From: Pseudomonadota bacterium
GTDB lineage: Bacteria > Desulfobacterota > Desulfovibrionia > Desulfovibrionales > Desulfovibrionaceae
Direction of reading: 5' to 3'
DNA: 64,000 bases
Assembly: GCA_018822105.1 (NCBI GenBank)
Contig: JAHJLB010000014.1
Span: 124,001 to 188,000, forward strand
The notes beneath the pieces were generated by a model that ran no database searches, was not told where the DNA came from, and saw only the letters and a program-made list of their open reading frames with translations. Each line of letters starts with the position of its first letter. Position 1 is the stretch's first letter. This document shows positions 53,234 through 61,986 of this stretch, in pieces. Made by a program: the position numbers and the translations under genes.

Positions 53234-55513
53234 TCAGTGGGAAAGTGCAGCCACCACGGAACGGACGAGCCGCGGCACATCCAGGATGAGGGCCAGGGTT
53301 CCGTCCCCCTTGATGGTGGCCCCGGAAATGCCTTCCACATCGCGATACACGCGGCCCAGTGTCTTGATGACGGTCTGGTGCTCGCCAATGACCCTGTCCA
53401 CGACGATCCCAATGCGCTTGCCCTCCACCCCGGCGATGACAATCTGCTCGATGGGCGGCGGCTCGCCGCTCAGTTCGAACCAGCGTCGCAGGTGGATGTA
53501 CGGCACCAGTTCGCCGCGCAGGTTGATGATCTGCTGCTTGCGCGAAGGATCGACGTCCTTGCCGTGCAGCTCCACGCACTCCTCGACCAGGGACAGGGGG
53601 ATGACATAGTATCCCTCACCCACCTGGACCTGGAGTCCGACGATGATGGCCAGGGTCAGGGGCAGCCTGATCGTTATGGTCGTGCCCTGCCCAAGGACGC
53701 TCTGGACTTCGATGATGCCGCGCAGGGATTCGATGGCCCGGTGGACCACATCCATGCCCACGCCGCGTCCGGAAATGCTCGTAATTTTGGATGCCATGGA
53801 GAAGCCCGGCAGGAAGATGAGCTTCAGGGTGTCCTGCGCGCTCAGCTCCGCATCCGGGGCGATGAGGCCCTTTTCCACGGCCTTGCTGCGGATGGCGGAG
53901 GCGTCCATGCCCTTGCCGTCGTCGGTGATGCGGATGAGCACCTCGCTGCCCGAATGCTCGGCCTCTAGCAGGATGACGCCCTGGGCGCGCTTGCCGGCGG
54001 CCTTGCGCTCCTCGGGCATGTCGATGCCGTGGTCGATGCTGTTGCGTATGAGATGCACCAGGGGATCCCCAAGACGCTCGATGACCGTCTTGTCCAGTTC
54101 CGTCTCCTCGCCGCGCGTCACCAGCTCAATGTCCTTGCCCAGCTCAGAGGACAGGTCGCGCACCAATCGCCGGAACTTGCTGAAGGTCGAGCCGATGGGC
54201 AGCATGCGGATGCCCAGGGTGCTGTCGCGCAGATCTCCGCTCAAACGCTCCAGCTGTTCGGAGAGGATCGTCAGCGCTGGGTCGGAGCGATCCGCGACCA
54301 CCTGGGAGATCTGCGCCTGCACGATGACCAGCTCGCCCACAAGGTCCACCAGGGTGTCCAGTTTGTCCGCGGCCACGCGCAGGCTGGTCCCGACCTCCTT
54401 CTGCTGCCTTGCGCTGATGGCGTCGCGCGATTGCTGCTGCTTGGCGGCGGCCTGTTCAACCTGCTCCTCGGTAACCAGCCCGGATTCGGCGAGGATCTTG
54501 CCGATGGGCTTTTGCTGACGCAGGGCGTTCTTCAGATCGTCCTGCTTGATGATCCCTTCCTGGATCAATATCTCGCCCAGCCGAGGCGGAGCGGCCTCGG
54601 AAAATTCGCCGTCGTCGTCATGCAAGTCTGAGGAAGGCGCCTGCCGCGCCGAAGAAGGAGCCTCCTGCACCTGTGGACCTGGCAGGACGGGGGGCAGAAC
54701 CGGAGTGGAAATGGCCGAGGGTTCGCCAGGGGCAATGCCCCGGATGTCAACATCCAGGTCGATGTCCGCAAACATGAACAGGTCGCGGATGGACTCCTCG
54801 CCTGCATCGGTGGCCAGGTCCACCTCCCAACCCAGGTACAGGGTCTGCGGATCAAGGTCGCCCAAGGCGGGCAGACCGCTGTGGTCCACGCGCACGGTGC
54901 ATGGCCCCAGCCTGCGCAGCTCCTCAAACAGCGTGTCCAGGCGCAGCTCCTTGCCCACGGCGCGAACCCGCGGTCGGATCTGGAGGCGGTAGTTGGCCAC
55001 GGCGGCGCCGGCGAGCGGCTCCGGTTCGGCCTGCGCTGCGGGGACTTCGGGCTCCGCAGCCGGCTTGGATTCGGGTTCCACGGCCTGAGGGGCCGGATCC
55101 TTCTGCCCCGGCACATGTTCCGGCTCGACTGCGGGCTTCAGCAAGGCGTTGATCTGCGCCAGGATCTCCGCCCCCTTTTCCGGGGTGCCGTTGCCCGCTT
55201 CGTCGGGGCCGTTCAGAAGGCCTAGGATATGGTCGCGGGCAAAAAACGATATGGTGATCAGGTTCTTGGTCACCTTCAGTTGTTCGGTGCGCACCTTGTC
55301 AAAGATGTTTTCAAGATCGTGGGTGAAATGGGCGATGTCGTCGAAGCCGAACATGGCTCCTGACCCTTTGATGGTGTGCAGGGCGCGAAAGACCTTGTTG
55401 ACCAGGTCCAGATCCTCAGGGCTCTGCTCAAGCTCCAGGAGGGTGGTCTCCAGTTCGCCGAGCAGTTCATAGGCCTCTTCCTGGAATATTTCGCGGCTCT
55501 GGTCATCAGACAT
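53234..55513 (-). CDS. cheA: Chemotaxis histidine kinase CheA with MshEN-like linker repeats
   Basis: This 759-aa kinase starts with a P1/Hpt domain (phospho-His46 in 'VFRALHTIKGSGAMFGF'). A P2-like region ('LRLDTLFEELRRLGPCTVRVDHSGLP') follows. Residues about 310-358 contain two repeats, 'RLGEILIQEGIIKQDDLKNAL' type and 'PIGKILAESGLVTEEQVEQA' type, matching the MshEN motif pattern. The dimer, ATPase ('HLIRNSIDHGID', 'DDGKGMDASAI', 'GRGVGMDVVHR') and CheW-like domains complete it. I start at ATG 55513 (MSDDQSREIF). No cheW, cheY or receptor gene is nearby. Confidence 0.95.
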   Translation of the reverse strand: MSDDQSREIFQEEAYELLGELETTLLELEQSPEDLDLVNKVFRALHTIKGSGAMFGFDDIAHFTHDLENIFDKVRTEQLKVTKNLITISFFARDHILGLLNGPDEAGNGTPEKGAEILAQINALLKPAVEPEHVPGQKDPAPQAVEPESKPAAEPEVPAAQAEPEPLAGAAVANYRLQIRPRVRAVGKELRLDTLFEELRRLGPCTVRVDHSGLPALGDLDPQTLYLGWEVDLATDAGEESIRDLFMFADIDLDVDIRGIAPGEPSAISTPVLPPVLPGPQVQEAPSSARQAPSSDLHDDDGEFSEAAPPRLGEILIQEGIIKQDDLKNALRQQKPIGKILAESGLVTEEQVEQAAAKQQQSRDAISARQQKEVGTSLRVAADKLDTLVDLVGELVIVQAQISQVVADRSDPALTILSEQLERLSGDLRDSTLGIRMLPIGSTFSKFRRLVRDLSSELGKDIELVTRGEETELDKTVIERLGDPLVHLIRNSIDHGIDMPEERKAAGKRAQGVILLEAEHSGSEVLIRITDDGKGMDASAIRSKAVEKGLIAPDAELSAQDTLKLIFLPGFSMASKITSISGRGVGMDVVHRAIESLRGIIEVQSVLGQGTTITIRLPLTLAIIVGLQVQVGEGYYVIPLSLVEECVELHGKDVDPSRKQQIINLRGELVPYIHLRRWFELSGEPPPIEQIVIAGVEGKRIGIVVDRVIGEHQTVIKTLGRVYRDVEGISGATIKGDGTLALILDVPRLVRSVVAALSH

Positions 55514-55615
55514 ATGCCCTGCCCCTTTCGACAACATTTGCAGCCAGCAGCAAACGAGACGGCGTTCTGCGAAGCTGTTGCCGGGAAAAAATGCGACAAC
55601 GGTCTAGCTTGCCAA

Positions 55616-55644
55616 TTTGTAGCCAGTTGCGCAGAAGAATGCAA
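55616..55644 (-). promoter_or_regulatory. Likely sigma-70 promoter of cheA-cheR-cheB
   Basis: On the minus strand TTGCAT and TACAAA (4 of 6 each) are spaced by exactly 17 bases, about 105 bases upstream of the cheA ATG in the 215-base gap after the EF-G gene. No flagellar sigma-28 or sigma-54 site was found in the gap. Confidence 0.45.
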
Positions 55645-55728
55645 CGCCTGCAATTGATACAAACGACATGCGGCACAGATTTGCCGTAACGTCACCCTGT
55701 GGGTGTGGCGCTGCGACGGGAAGAATGC

Positions 55729-57777
55729 CTAAAGGAGGACGTCGAATCTGGCAAACTTCATGACAAATGAAGCGCGGCCCTGGGTGGATGAGCGCAAGGA
55801 GGTGGAAAAGCCGAACATCTGGCGCAGGGCCGCAAAGGCCTGAACGGTCTTCTGTCCGCCCCGGTCGAGAATGTTTTCGATCTTGGCGCCCTTGGCCCCG
55901 AGCAGGCCCACGACCTCGCCCACAAAGGCGTCAGGGGCGCTCACCTCGACCCACATGATGGGCTCGAGGAGCATGGGCGCGGCCAGGGCCAGAACGCTGC
56001 GCAGGGTCATGGCCGCCGCCATGCGGTAGCCGGCCGGGCTGGACTCGCCCTCCCTGCGCGGCATGTCCAGCACCCGGATCTTCACGTCCTGCACGGGATA
56101 GCCGCCGAGAACGCCGCATTGCAGCCCGTCGCTCAGGCCCTCGTGCACGGCGTCGGACCAGGCCTGCGGCACATGGGCCAGGTCGACCTCAAAGAGCACC
56201 ACCCTGCCCTGGCCACGAGCCAAGGGCTCGACAGCCAGGCGCACAGCGCCGAAATGCATGACCTCGCCCAGTTCGCGGTGGAACTCCTCGCCCGCCTCGG
56301 CTGCCTTGGTGACGGTTTCCTGGAAGACCACCTGGGGCTTTCCTGTGCGCGGCTTCAGGTTGTGCTCGCGGGCCATGCGCTCCAGGAGCACCTCCAGGTG
56401 CAGCTCGCCCATGCCGGAAAGGATGACCTGGTTCGTGTCGGCATCGCGCAGCACGTTCAGCGTCGGGTCCTCCAGAAGGTACTTATGCAGCACCTCGTCA
56501 AGCTTCTCGGACTCCTCGACGTTGCGCGTTTCGATGGACAAGGAGATCACGGGCTTGTACGCGGCGATCTGCTCCAGCAGGATGGGATTGTCCTTGCGGG
56601 CCAGGGTGTCGCCCGTGCGCCCGAAGCGCATGCCGGCTGCAGCCACAATATCGCCGGCGCAGGCGACCTCGATCTTCTCGCGGCGGTCCGCATGCAGCCG
56701 GAACAGCCGGGCCACGCGCTCCTCGCTGCCGTGGGTGACGTTGAGCACGGTCTCGCCCTCGAAGAGGTGCCCGGAATAGATGCGCAGGAAGGACTGCTTC
56801 CGGCCGGATTCCATGAGCACCTTGAACACCAGGGCCGCAAGGGGCGCCTCCGGGTCCACGGGAAAGCTCTTGGGCAGACGGCTCACCGGGTCGACGCCCT
56901 CCTGCACGGGCACGTCCAGCGGGCTGGGCAGATACTCGGCCACAGCGTCCATGAGCGGCTGCACCCCGATGTTCTTCAGGGCCGAGCCGGCCAGCACGGG
57001 CACGAGCTTGAGCCCGATGGTCGCCTTGCGGATGGCCGCGCGCAGCAGCGCAACCGGGATGTCCTCTCCCGCCAGATAGGCCTCCATGACGGCGTCGTCG
57101 TGCTCGGAAAGCGCCTCCAGCATGCGCTCGCGCCAGGGGGCCACGCGCTCCGCCTCCGCCGGCGACAGCGGCGCGCGCAAGTATTCCACGCCCATGCTGT
57201 CCGCATCGAAGACCAGACGCTCCAGGCTCACCAGGTCGAACACGGCGCGGAACTCGGCGCCCTCGCCGTCCGGCACCTGCAGCGGCAGCACGCTGGCCCC
57301 GAGCTTCTCCTGCATGGAGTCGAGCACGGCGGAGAAATCCGCCCCGAGGCGGTCGATCTTGTTGACAAAAGCCAGCTTGGGCACATGGTAGGTCTCGCTC
57401 TGCCGCCAGACGGTCTCGGACTGCGGCTCCACCCCGCTCACGGCGCAGAACACGCCTACGGCCCCGTCCAGCACGCGCAGGGACCGCTCCACCTCCACGG
57501 TGAAGTCCACATGCCCCGGGGTGTCGATGAGATTCACCGTGCAGCCCTGCCACTGGCAGGAGGTCACCGCCGAGGTGATGGTGATGCCGCGCTCCTGCTC
57601 CTCGGGCATGAAGTCCATGGTGGCCGTGCCCTCATGGACCTCGCCCATCCTGTGGATGCGCCCGGCGTAGAAGAGGATGCGCTCGGACAAGGTGGTCTTG
57701 CCCGCGTCGATGTGCGCGATGATGCCGATATTGCGGATGGAGCGCAGGTACTTTGAGGACAGGGGTTTTCTGCTCAC
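55729..57777 (-). CDS. Elongation factor G paralogue (EF-G2-like)
   Basis: This 682-aa GTPase has the complete EF-G layout. The G domain has 'NIGIIAHIDAGKTTLSERILFYAG', 'DFMPEEQERGITITSAVTSCQW', 'VNLIDTPGHVDF' and 'AFVNKIDRLGADF'. Domains II-V follow ('GMGELHLEVLLERMAREHNL'). The 'RIHRMGEVHEGTATMDFMPEEQERG' wording and the lack of rpsL, rpsG or tuf neighbours suggest the second, non-str-operon EF-G. The role could be translocation, ribosome recycling or stress translation. The start is GTG 57777, 15 bases after the upstream gene's stop. Confidence 0.9.
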   Translation of the reverse strand: MSRKPLSSKYLRSIRNIGIIAHIDAGKTTLSERILFYAGRIHRMGEVHEGTATMDFMPEEQERGITITSAVTSCQWQGCTVNLIDTPGHVDFTVEVERSLRVLDGAVGVFCAVSGVEPQSETVWRQSETYHVPKLAFVNKIDRLGADFSAVLDSMQEKLGASVLPLQVPDGEGAEFRAVFDLVSLERLVFDADSMGVEYLRAPLSPAEAERVAPWRERMLEALSEHDDAVMEAYLAGEDIPVALLRAAIRKATIGLKLVPVLAGSALKNIGVQPLMDAVAEYLPSPLDVPVQEGVDPVSRLPKSFPVDPEAPLAALVFKVLMESGRKQSFLRIYSGHLFEGETVLNVTHGSEERVARLFRLHADRREKIEVACAGDIVAAAGMRFGRTGDTLARKDNPILLEQIAAYKPVISLSIETRNVEESEKLDEVLHKYLLEDPTLNVLRDADTNQVILSGMGELHLEVLLERMAREHNLKPRTGKPQVVFQETVTKAAEAGEEFHRELGEVMHFGAVRLAVEPLARGQGRVVLFEVDLAHVPQAWSDAVHEGLSDGLQCGVLGGYPVQDVKIRVLDMPRREGESSPAGYRMAAAMTLRSVLALAAPMLLEPIMWVEVSAPDAFVGEVVGLLGAKGAKIENILDRGGQKTVQAFAALRQMFGFSTSLRSSTQGRASFVMKFARFDVLL

Positions 57778-57792
57778 GGTGCGCAGCCTGCC

Positions 57793-58716
57793 TTAGCCCC
57801 GTGGCCTGTGTGCGGAGGAAAACGACCGGGAGGCCACGGCGAACAGGTCCGGGGAAAGCTCCGGCCAGGTCCACAGCCCGGTGCGGGACTCGCCCACAAT
57901 GAGACGGGCGGGCGGCAGGCCAGCCCCGAGGCGGGCCTCGGGCAGGAGGAGCAGGTCGCGGGGAGCCGCGGCGAACGCGGCCAAGCGCTCAGGGTCAGGC
58001 CCTTTGCGGGAGCCGGATCCGGGCTGCGCGCCACCGGCCTCGAAGCTGTGCCCGGCGAACAGGAACTCCAGGCGCTCCGGGGCGAACTGGTCCGGGCTGT
58101 CGCGCCAAAGGCCCAGACCGCGCGGCAGGCGCAGAGGCGCCAAGCGCAGGCTGGAGGCCTCCAGCCGGGCGCGCAGGGCCGGGCGTTGCAGCAGCCGGCG
58201 CAAGGCCGGGGTGTCCGGGTAGAGGACAAGGCCCGGCAAGCCGCTGGCGGCGCAGTCGCCCAGCAGCCGCGCAGCCAGCACAGGGCCCAGGGCGGCCACG
58301 CGCTCCTGCCCGGCCAGTTCGCAGGCGGCCAGCAAGGCGTCCGGCAGGGCCGCGCGCGCGCCAAGGCGCAGCACGAGCACCTCCGCCGCGCCGGAGGTCA
58401 AAACCGGCATGAGGGCGGCCAGAAACAGGGCCGGGGCATCCAGGCCGGCGTCGGTCAAGAGCAGGACAAAGGGCCGGGGACTCGTGCTCAGGCGGCTGCG
58501 CAGCCCCGAGGCCAGCTCGAGCATGCAGTCCGAGCGCAAGGCGGCCACGGGCGGGGTCAGGGCGTAATGGTCGGCGATGAGGCCCTTGAGCAGGGCGCGG
58601 CGCTCCTCCCCCAGGCGCTCATAGGCGCGGGCGAAGCGGCGGTCGGGGGTGAGCCCTGGGTCAAGCCAGGAGGGCCAGGTCCAGGCGGTTTCTGCTGCTC
58701 GCGGAAGAATCTCCAT
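57793..58716 (-). CDS. Hypothetical protein with weak histidinol/aldehyde dehydrogenase-like segment
   Basis: This 307-aa protein is not confidently assigned. The middle, 'PFVLLLTDAGLDAPALFLAALMPVLTSGAAEVLVLRLG' followed by 'LLAACELAGQERVAALGPVLAARLL', resembles the cofactor-domain pattern of histidinol and aldehyde dehydrogenases (alpha-x-AG-x-x-EV-V, then LAGV-x-x-V-x-x-GGAQAIA). The usual glycine-rich and catalytic residues are not visible, so it may be a non-catalytic relative or chance likeness. It is rich in Leu, Ala and Arg. I start at ATG 58716 (MEILPRAAET). It lies between bamD and the EF-G paralogue, in the same direction. Confidence 0.72.
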   Translation of the reverse strand: MEILPRAAETAWTWPSWLDPGLTPDRRFARAYERLGEERRALLKGLIADHYALTPPVAALRSDCMLELASGLRSRLSTSPRPFVLLLTDAGLDAPALFLAALMPVLTSGAAEVLVLRLGARAALPDALLAACELAGQERVAALGPVLAARLLGDCAASGLPGLVLYPDTPALRRLLQRPALRARLEASSLRLAPLRLPRGLGLWRDSPDQFAPERLEFLFAGHSFEAGGAQPGSGSRKGPDPERLAAFAAAPRDLLLLPEARLGAGLPPARLIVGESRTGLWTWPELSPDLFAVASRSFSSAHRPRG

Positions 58717-58749
58717 ACCTCTCAGGCCTCGCTGCAAACCAGGCGTCCG

Positions 58750-59478
58750 CTAGAGCCACTTGAGCAAACGCTTCCAGGTCCACTGCAGCTTCTCCCGCTC
58801 CTCCTCGGAGAGAGTCTTCTGGTGTTCGTAGTAGGAGTATTCCGCGCGCTTGCGAACATATTCCTTGAACTCCGCAACATCCGCAAAGTTCTCCAGGACA
58901 TAGAGATAGCGGTGCCAGGCGGCCCCGTACTGGCCGGTGCGCCAGAAGAAGTCCGCGACAAAGATCTCATGTTCTGCAAGGATCTTGCGGCATTTGTAGA
59001 TGTATTCCTTCACCGCCTTGGAATACTCTGATCCGGGGTAGGACTCCTCCATGCGGTAGAAGATCTCCAAGGCCTCCTTCACATTGTCCTGGCGCAGGTC
59101 AATGGTCCGGAACTGCTTGAAATTGCTCTGGGCCATCTGGAAGAGCACGTAGGGGATCAGGGGACTGCTGGGGTGCAGCTGTTCGAATTCCTTGTAGGCG
59201 TCCAGGGCTTCCGGATACTTGGCCTCAAAGAAATAGGCGTCGCCCAGGGCGACCTCGGCCTTGGGCGTCAGGGGGCTGAAGGGATAGCGGTCCTTGAGCT
59301 TGAGGAATTGCTCCTCCGCGCGGGAGTATTGCTTCTCCTTCATGTAGTCCATGCCGGCTTCGAAAAGCTCCTGGGCGGTGTCGTCCGGGGGCGGCAGGAA
59401 ATAGTAGTCGATGAGGCCGCAGGAAGAGACCAGCGGCAGCAGCAACAGGAACAGGACCGCGAACAGGCGTCTAGGCAT
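58750..59478 (-). CDS. bamD: Outer membrane assembly lipoprotein BamD
   Basis: BamD is the essential TPR lipoprotein of the BAM complex. A lipoprotein signal peptide with lipobox 'LPLVSSC' ends at Cys22 (MPRRLFAVLF start). TPR-type repeats follow: 'QELFEAGMDYMKEKQYSRAEEQFLKLKDRYPFSPLTPKAEVALGDAYFFEAKYPEALDAYKEF'. The segment 'HPSSPLIPYVLFQMAQSNF' and later 'FYRMEESYPGSEYSKAVKEY' fit BamD. I choose ATG 59478 (242 aa), overlapping the trxB stop by eight bases; the track's N-terminus is trxB in another frame. Confidence 0.93.
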   Translation of the reverse strand: MPRRLFAVLFLLLLPLVSSCGLIDYYFLPPPDDTAQELFEAGMDYMKEKQYSRAEEQFLKLKDRYPFSPLTPKAEVALGDAYFFEAKYPEALDAYKEFEQLHPSSPLIPYVLFQMAQSNFKQFRTIDLRQDNVKEALEIFYRMEESYPGSEYSKAVKEYIYKCRKILAEHEIFVADFFWRTGQYGAAWHRYLYVLENFADVAEFKEYVRKRAEYSYYEHQKTLSEEEREKLQWTWKRLLKWL

Positions 59479-60400
59479 GCATGTGTTCCAGATAGGCATA
59501 GGCCGCGGTGGCTGCGGTCGCCCCATCGCCAACGGCGGTGGCCACCTGGCGGCAGTTCTTGCTGCGCACGTCGCCGGCGGCGAAGAACCCCGGCAGGTTG
59601 GTGCGCATCTCGCAGTCGGTGATGACAAAGCCGGCCTTGTCCCGCTCCAGGGTGGCGGGCACAAAGGAGGCCACGGGCTCGAAGCCGACAAAGACGAAGA
59701 CCCCGTCCACAGGCAGGTCGGACTTCTCGCCGCTCTTGACGTTGGTGAGCTTCAGGCCGGTGACGCCCTTGAAGGGGTCGCCCTGGATCTCGTCGACCAC
59801 GGTGCTGCGCAGGATGTTCATCTTCGGATGCACGAAGCATTTGTCCTGATAGCACTTGGCCCCGCGGAAATCCTCGCGCCGGTGGATGAGGTAAAGCTTG
59901 TCCACGATGCGGGCCAAGTAAAGCGACTCCTCCAGGGCGGAATTGCCGCCGCCGATGACGGCCACGGTCTTGCCCTTGTAGAAGTTGCCGTCGCACAGGG
60001 CGCAATAGGAGACCCCGCGCCCGGTGTAGAGTTCCTCGCCGGGGGTGCCCACGCGCTTGTAGCGCGCGCCCGTGCACAGGATGACGGTCCTGGCCTGGAT
60101 GGCTTCATCCCCCACCTGGATGCGGTAGCCGTCATCCACGGGCGTCATCTCGCGGACCTCGTCGCCCAGGCGGTCGAGCTCATAGGGCGCAAGGTGCTCC
60201 ACGAACTTGTCCACGAGCTCGTACCCCTTGATGGCCGTGGGGTGGCCGGGGTAGTTCTCGATGTCCTCGGTCATGAGCATCTGCCCGCCGGGAGAGAGCT
60301 TCTCCACCAGCACAGTGCGCACACCTGCCCGGACGAGATAGAGGGCGGCGGTCAGCCCGGCCGGCCCTCCCCCGATGACGGCGGCGTCATACGTCTTCAT
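59471..60400 (-). CDS. trxB: Thioredoxin reductase
   Basis: This flavoenzyme passes electrons from NADPH (or another donor) to thioredoxin. FAD binding is 'DAAVIGGGPAGLTAALYLVRAG', the redox site is C-A-L-C in 'GVSYCALCDGNFYKGK', and the pyridine nucleotide site is 'VAVIGGGNSALEESLYLA'. The C-terminal FAD motif is 'LPGFFAAGDVRSKNCRQVATAVGDG'. The active site reads CALC rather than the common CATC. The length of 309 aa is typical. It begins four bases after trxA. Confidence 0.95.
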   Translation of the reverse strand: MKTYDAAVIGGGPAGLTAALYLVRAGVRTVLVEKLSPGGQMLMTEDIENYPGHPTAIKGYELVDKFVEHLAPYELDRLGDEVREMTPVDDGYRIQVGDEAIQARTVILCTGARYKRVGTPGEELYTGRGVSYCALCDGNFYKGKTVAVIGGGNSALEESLYLARIVDKLYLIHRREDFRGAKCYQDKCFVHPKMNILRSTVVDEIQGDPFKGVTGLKLTNVKSGEKSDLPVDGVFVFVGFEPVASFVPATLERDKAGFVITDCEMRTNLPGFFAAGDVRSKNCRQVATAVGDGATAATAAYAYLEHMHA

Positions 60401-60404
60401 GTGG

Positions 60405-60725
60405 CTACAGCGCCTTTTTGGCGATCATGTCCTTGATGCTGCTCTTGGACACGGCGCCGGTGGTCTGGTCCACTACCTCGCCGTTCTTGAAGAGGATCAG
60501 CGTGGGGATGGCGCGGATGCCGAAGCGGCTCGGGCTGGCGGAGTTCTCATCCACATTCATCTTGCAGATCTTCACCTGCCCCTCGAACTCGGTGGCCAGG
60601 TCGTCGATGATGGGGCCCATGGCGCGGCAGGGACCGCACCAGGGGGCCCAAAAGTCCACCAGCACGGGCAAGGCGCTCTTCATCACTTCCTCGTCGAAAT
60701 TGCCGTCAGTCACCTGCGTCGCCAT
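60405..60725 (-). CDS. trxA: Thioredoxin
   Basis: This 106-aa protein has the WCGPC active site in 'VLVDFWAPWCGPCRAMGPIIDDLA', followed by 'KICKMNVDENSASPSRFGIRAIPTLILFKNGEVVDQTTGAVSK', which contains the cis-Pro 'IPT'. I start at ATG 60725 with AAGGAGAG upstream; the track's extension contains the leader hairpins. It is co-transcribed with trxB and bamD. Confidence 0.97.
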   Translation of the reverse strand: MATQVTDGNFDEEVMKSALPVLVDFWAPWCGPCRAMGPIIDDLATEFEGQVKICKMNVDENSASPSRFGIRAIPTLILFKNGEVVDQTTGAVSKSSIKDMIAKKAL

Positions 60726-60743
60726 ATGCTCTCCTTTATTCCG

Positions 60744-60804
60744 AATCTTTTCAGATTGTCTGCGTATGGTGCCCTTCCGGGCACACGGCAGGCGATACCC
60801 TGCC
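60744..60804 (-). promoter_or_regulatory. Structured trxA leader with three short hairpins
   Basis: Between the promoter and the ribosome binding site are three consecutive inverted repeats: GGCAGG/CCTGCC (60787-60804), GTGCCC/GGGCAC (60769-60784) and AATCT/AGATT (60744-60757), each with a 4-6 base loop. None carries a T-run. A regulatory role is speculative. Confidence 0.4.
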
Positions 60805-60814
60805 ACCTTCGCGT

Positions 60815-60843
60815 AAACTAGTTGCCCGCCCCTGATCTGTCAA
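60815..60843 (-). promoter_or_regulatory. Likely promoter of trxA-trxB-bamD
   Basis: On the minus strand a perfect TTGACA is followed after 17 bases by TAGTTT. It lies about 90 bases upstream of the trxA ATG, just after the tsaD stop. Confidence 0.5.
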
Positions 60844-60877
60844 GCCGCCACGGCGGCGCAGGCCCAGCGGAAGACCC

Positions 60878-61978
60878 TCAGCGCACCGTGTCCGGGGACG
60901 TTCGCACCCAGTCCAGAGGCACGGCCCGGCCGCGCGGAATGGACTCCAGGTCCAGGCCGTGGCTGTACCCGGCGCGCAGGGCCAGCCACCCGGCGTGGGC
61001 GATCATGGCCGCGTTGTCCGTGCACAGGCGCAGACCGGGAAGATGCAGCGACAAGCCGCGCTCCAGGGCCAGGCGCGTCATGGTCTGGCGCACCAGGCTG
61101 TTGGCCGCCACGCCTCCGGCCACCACAAGGCCCTTGAGGCCCTTTTCGCGGTCCAGGGCGCGCTCGACCTTGAGGCGCAGGGTGGCGGCCACGGCCCAGT
61201 TGAAGGAGGCGCAGACCAGGGCCAGCTCCTCCGGGTGCGCGGACAGGGCCCTGGCCCCGGTCTGGCGCAGGGCGTCGGCAGAGGGCATCACGGGCAGGCT
61301 CAAATGCGGGCGCCGGTCCAGGTATTCGGCCACGGCGGTCTTGAGCCCGCTGAAGCTGAAGTCCAGGCTGTCGTTGTGGATGTAGGCGCGCGGAAACATT
61401 TTTGTGTCGGGGTCCACGCCCTGGGCCAGTTCGTCCAGATAGCGCCCGCCGGGATACGGAAAATTGAGCAGCTTGGCCACCTTGTCAAAGGCCTCGCCCG
61501 CCGCGTCGTCCAGGGTGCGTCCCAGGAGCTGGAAATCCGTGGGCGAGCCCATGCGGTAGAGGTGCGTGTGCCCGCCGGACACCAGAAGCCCCAGGGCCGG
61601 ATAGCGGATGTCGGCCTCAAGGCCCGGGGCCAGCAGATGCGCGTGCAGGTGGTTCACCCCGATGAGGCGGGCCCTGTGGGCCAGGGCCAGGCCCTTGGCG
61701 AAGCTCATGCCCACCAGCAGGCTGCCCAACAGTCCCGGCCCGCGCGCCACGGCCACGGCGTCGATGTCCGCGGCCCCACAGCCCGCCTGTCCAAGAAGCT
61801 GCTGCAGGAGGATGGGCAACATGCGCAGATGCTCGCGCGAGGCGATCTCCGGCACCACGCCGCCGAACACGGCGTGCATGTCCGTCTGCGAGGCCAGGAC
61901 CTCCGCCGCCAGGACGCCGTCGCGCGCCAGGGCGAGCCCGGTCTCGTCACAGGAGGTCTCGACACCCAGGACAAGCAT
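60878..61978 (-). CDS. tsaD: tRNA N6-adenosine threonylcarbamoyltransferase TsaD
   Basis: This makes the essential t6A37 tRNA modification together with TsaB, TsaE and TsaC. The N-terminus 'LVLGVETSCDETGLALARDG' and metal-binding His residues in 'LIGVNHLHAHLLAPGLE' are clear, as are 'FGGVVPEIASREHLRMLPILL', 'ALGLLVSGGHTHLYRM', 'DDAAGEAFDKVAKLLNFPYPGG' and 'LVVAGGVAANSLVRQTM'. I start at ATG 61978, giving 366 aa; the track start lies inside fbp. It begins eight bases after the fbp stop. Confidence 0.96.
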   Translation of the reverse strand: MLVLGVETSCDETGLALARDGVLAAEVLASQTDMHAVFGGVVPEIASREHLRMLPILLQQLLGQAGCGAADIDAVAVARGPGLLGSLLVGMSFAKGLALAHRARLIGVNHLHAHLLAPGLEADIRYPALGLLVSGGHTHLYRMGSPTDFQLLGRTLDDAAGEAFDKVAKLLNFPYPGGRYLDELAQGVDPDTKMFPRAYIHNDSLDFSFSGLKTAVAEYLDRRPHLSLPVMPSADALRQTGARALSAHPEELALVCASFNWAVAATLRLKVERALDREKGLKGLVVAGGVAANSLVRQTMTRLALERGLSLHLPGLRLCTDNAAMIAHAGWLALRAGYSHGLDLESIPRGRAVPLDWVRTSPDTVR

Positions 61979-61986
61979 GGACGCTC

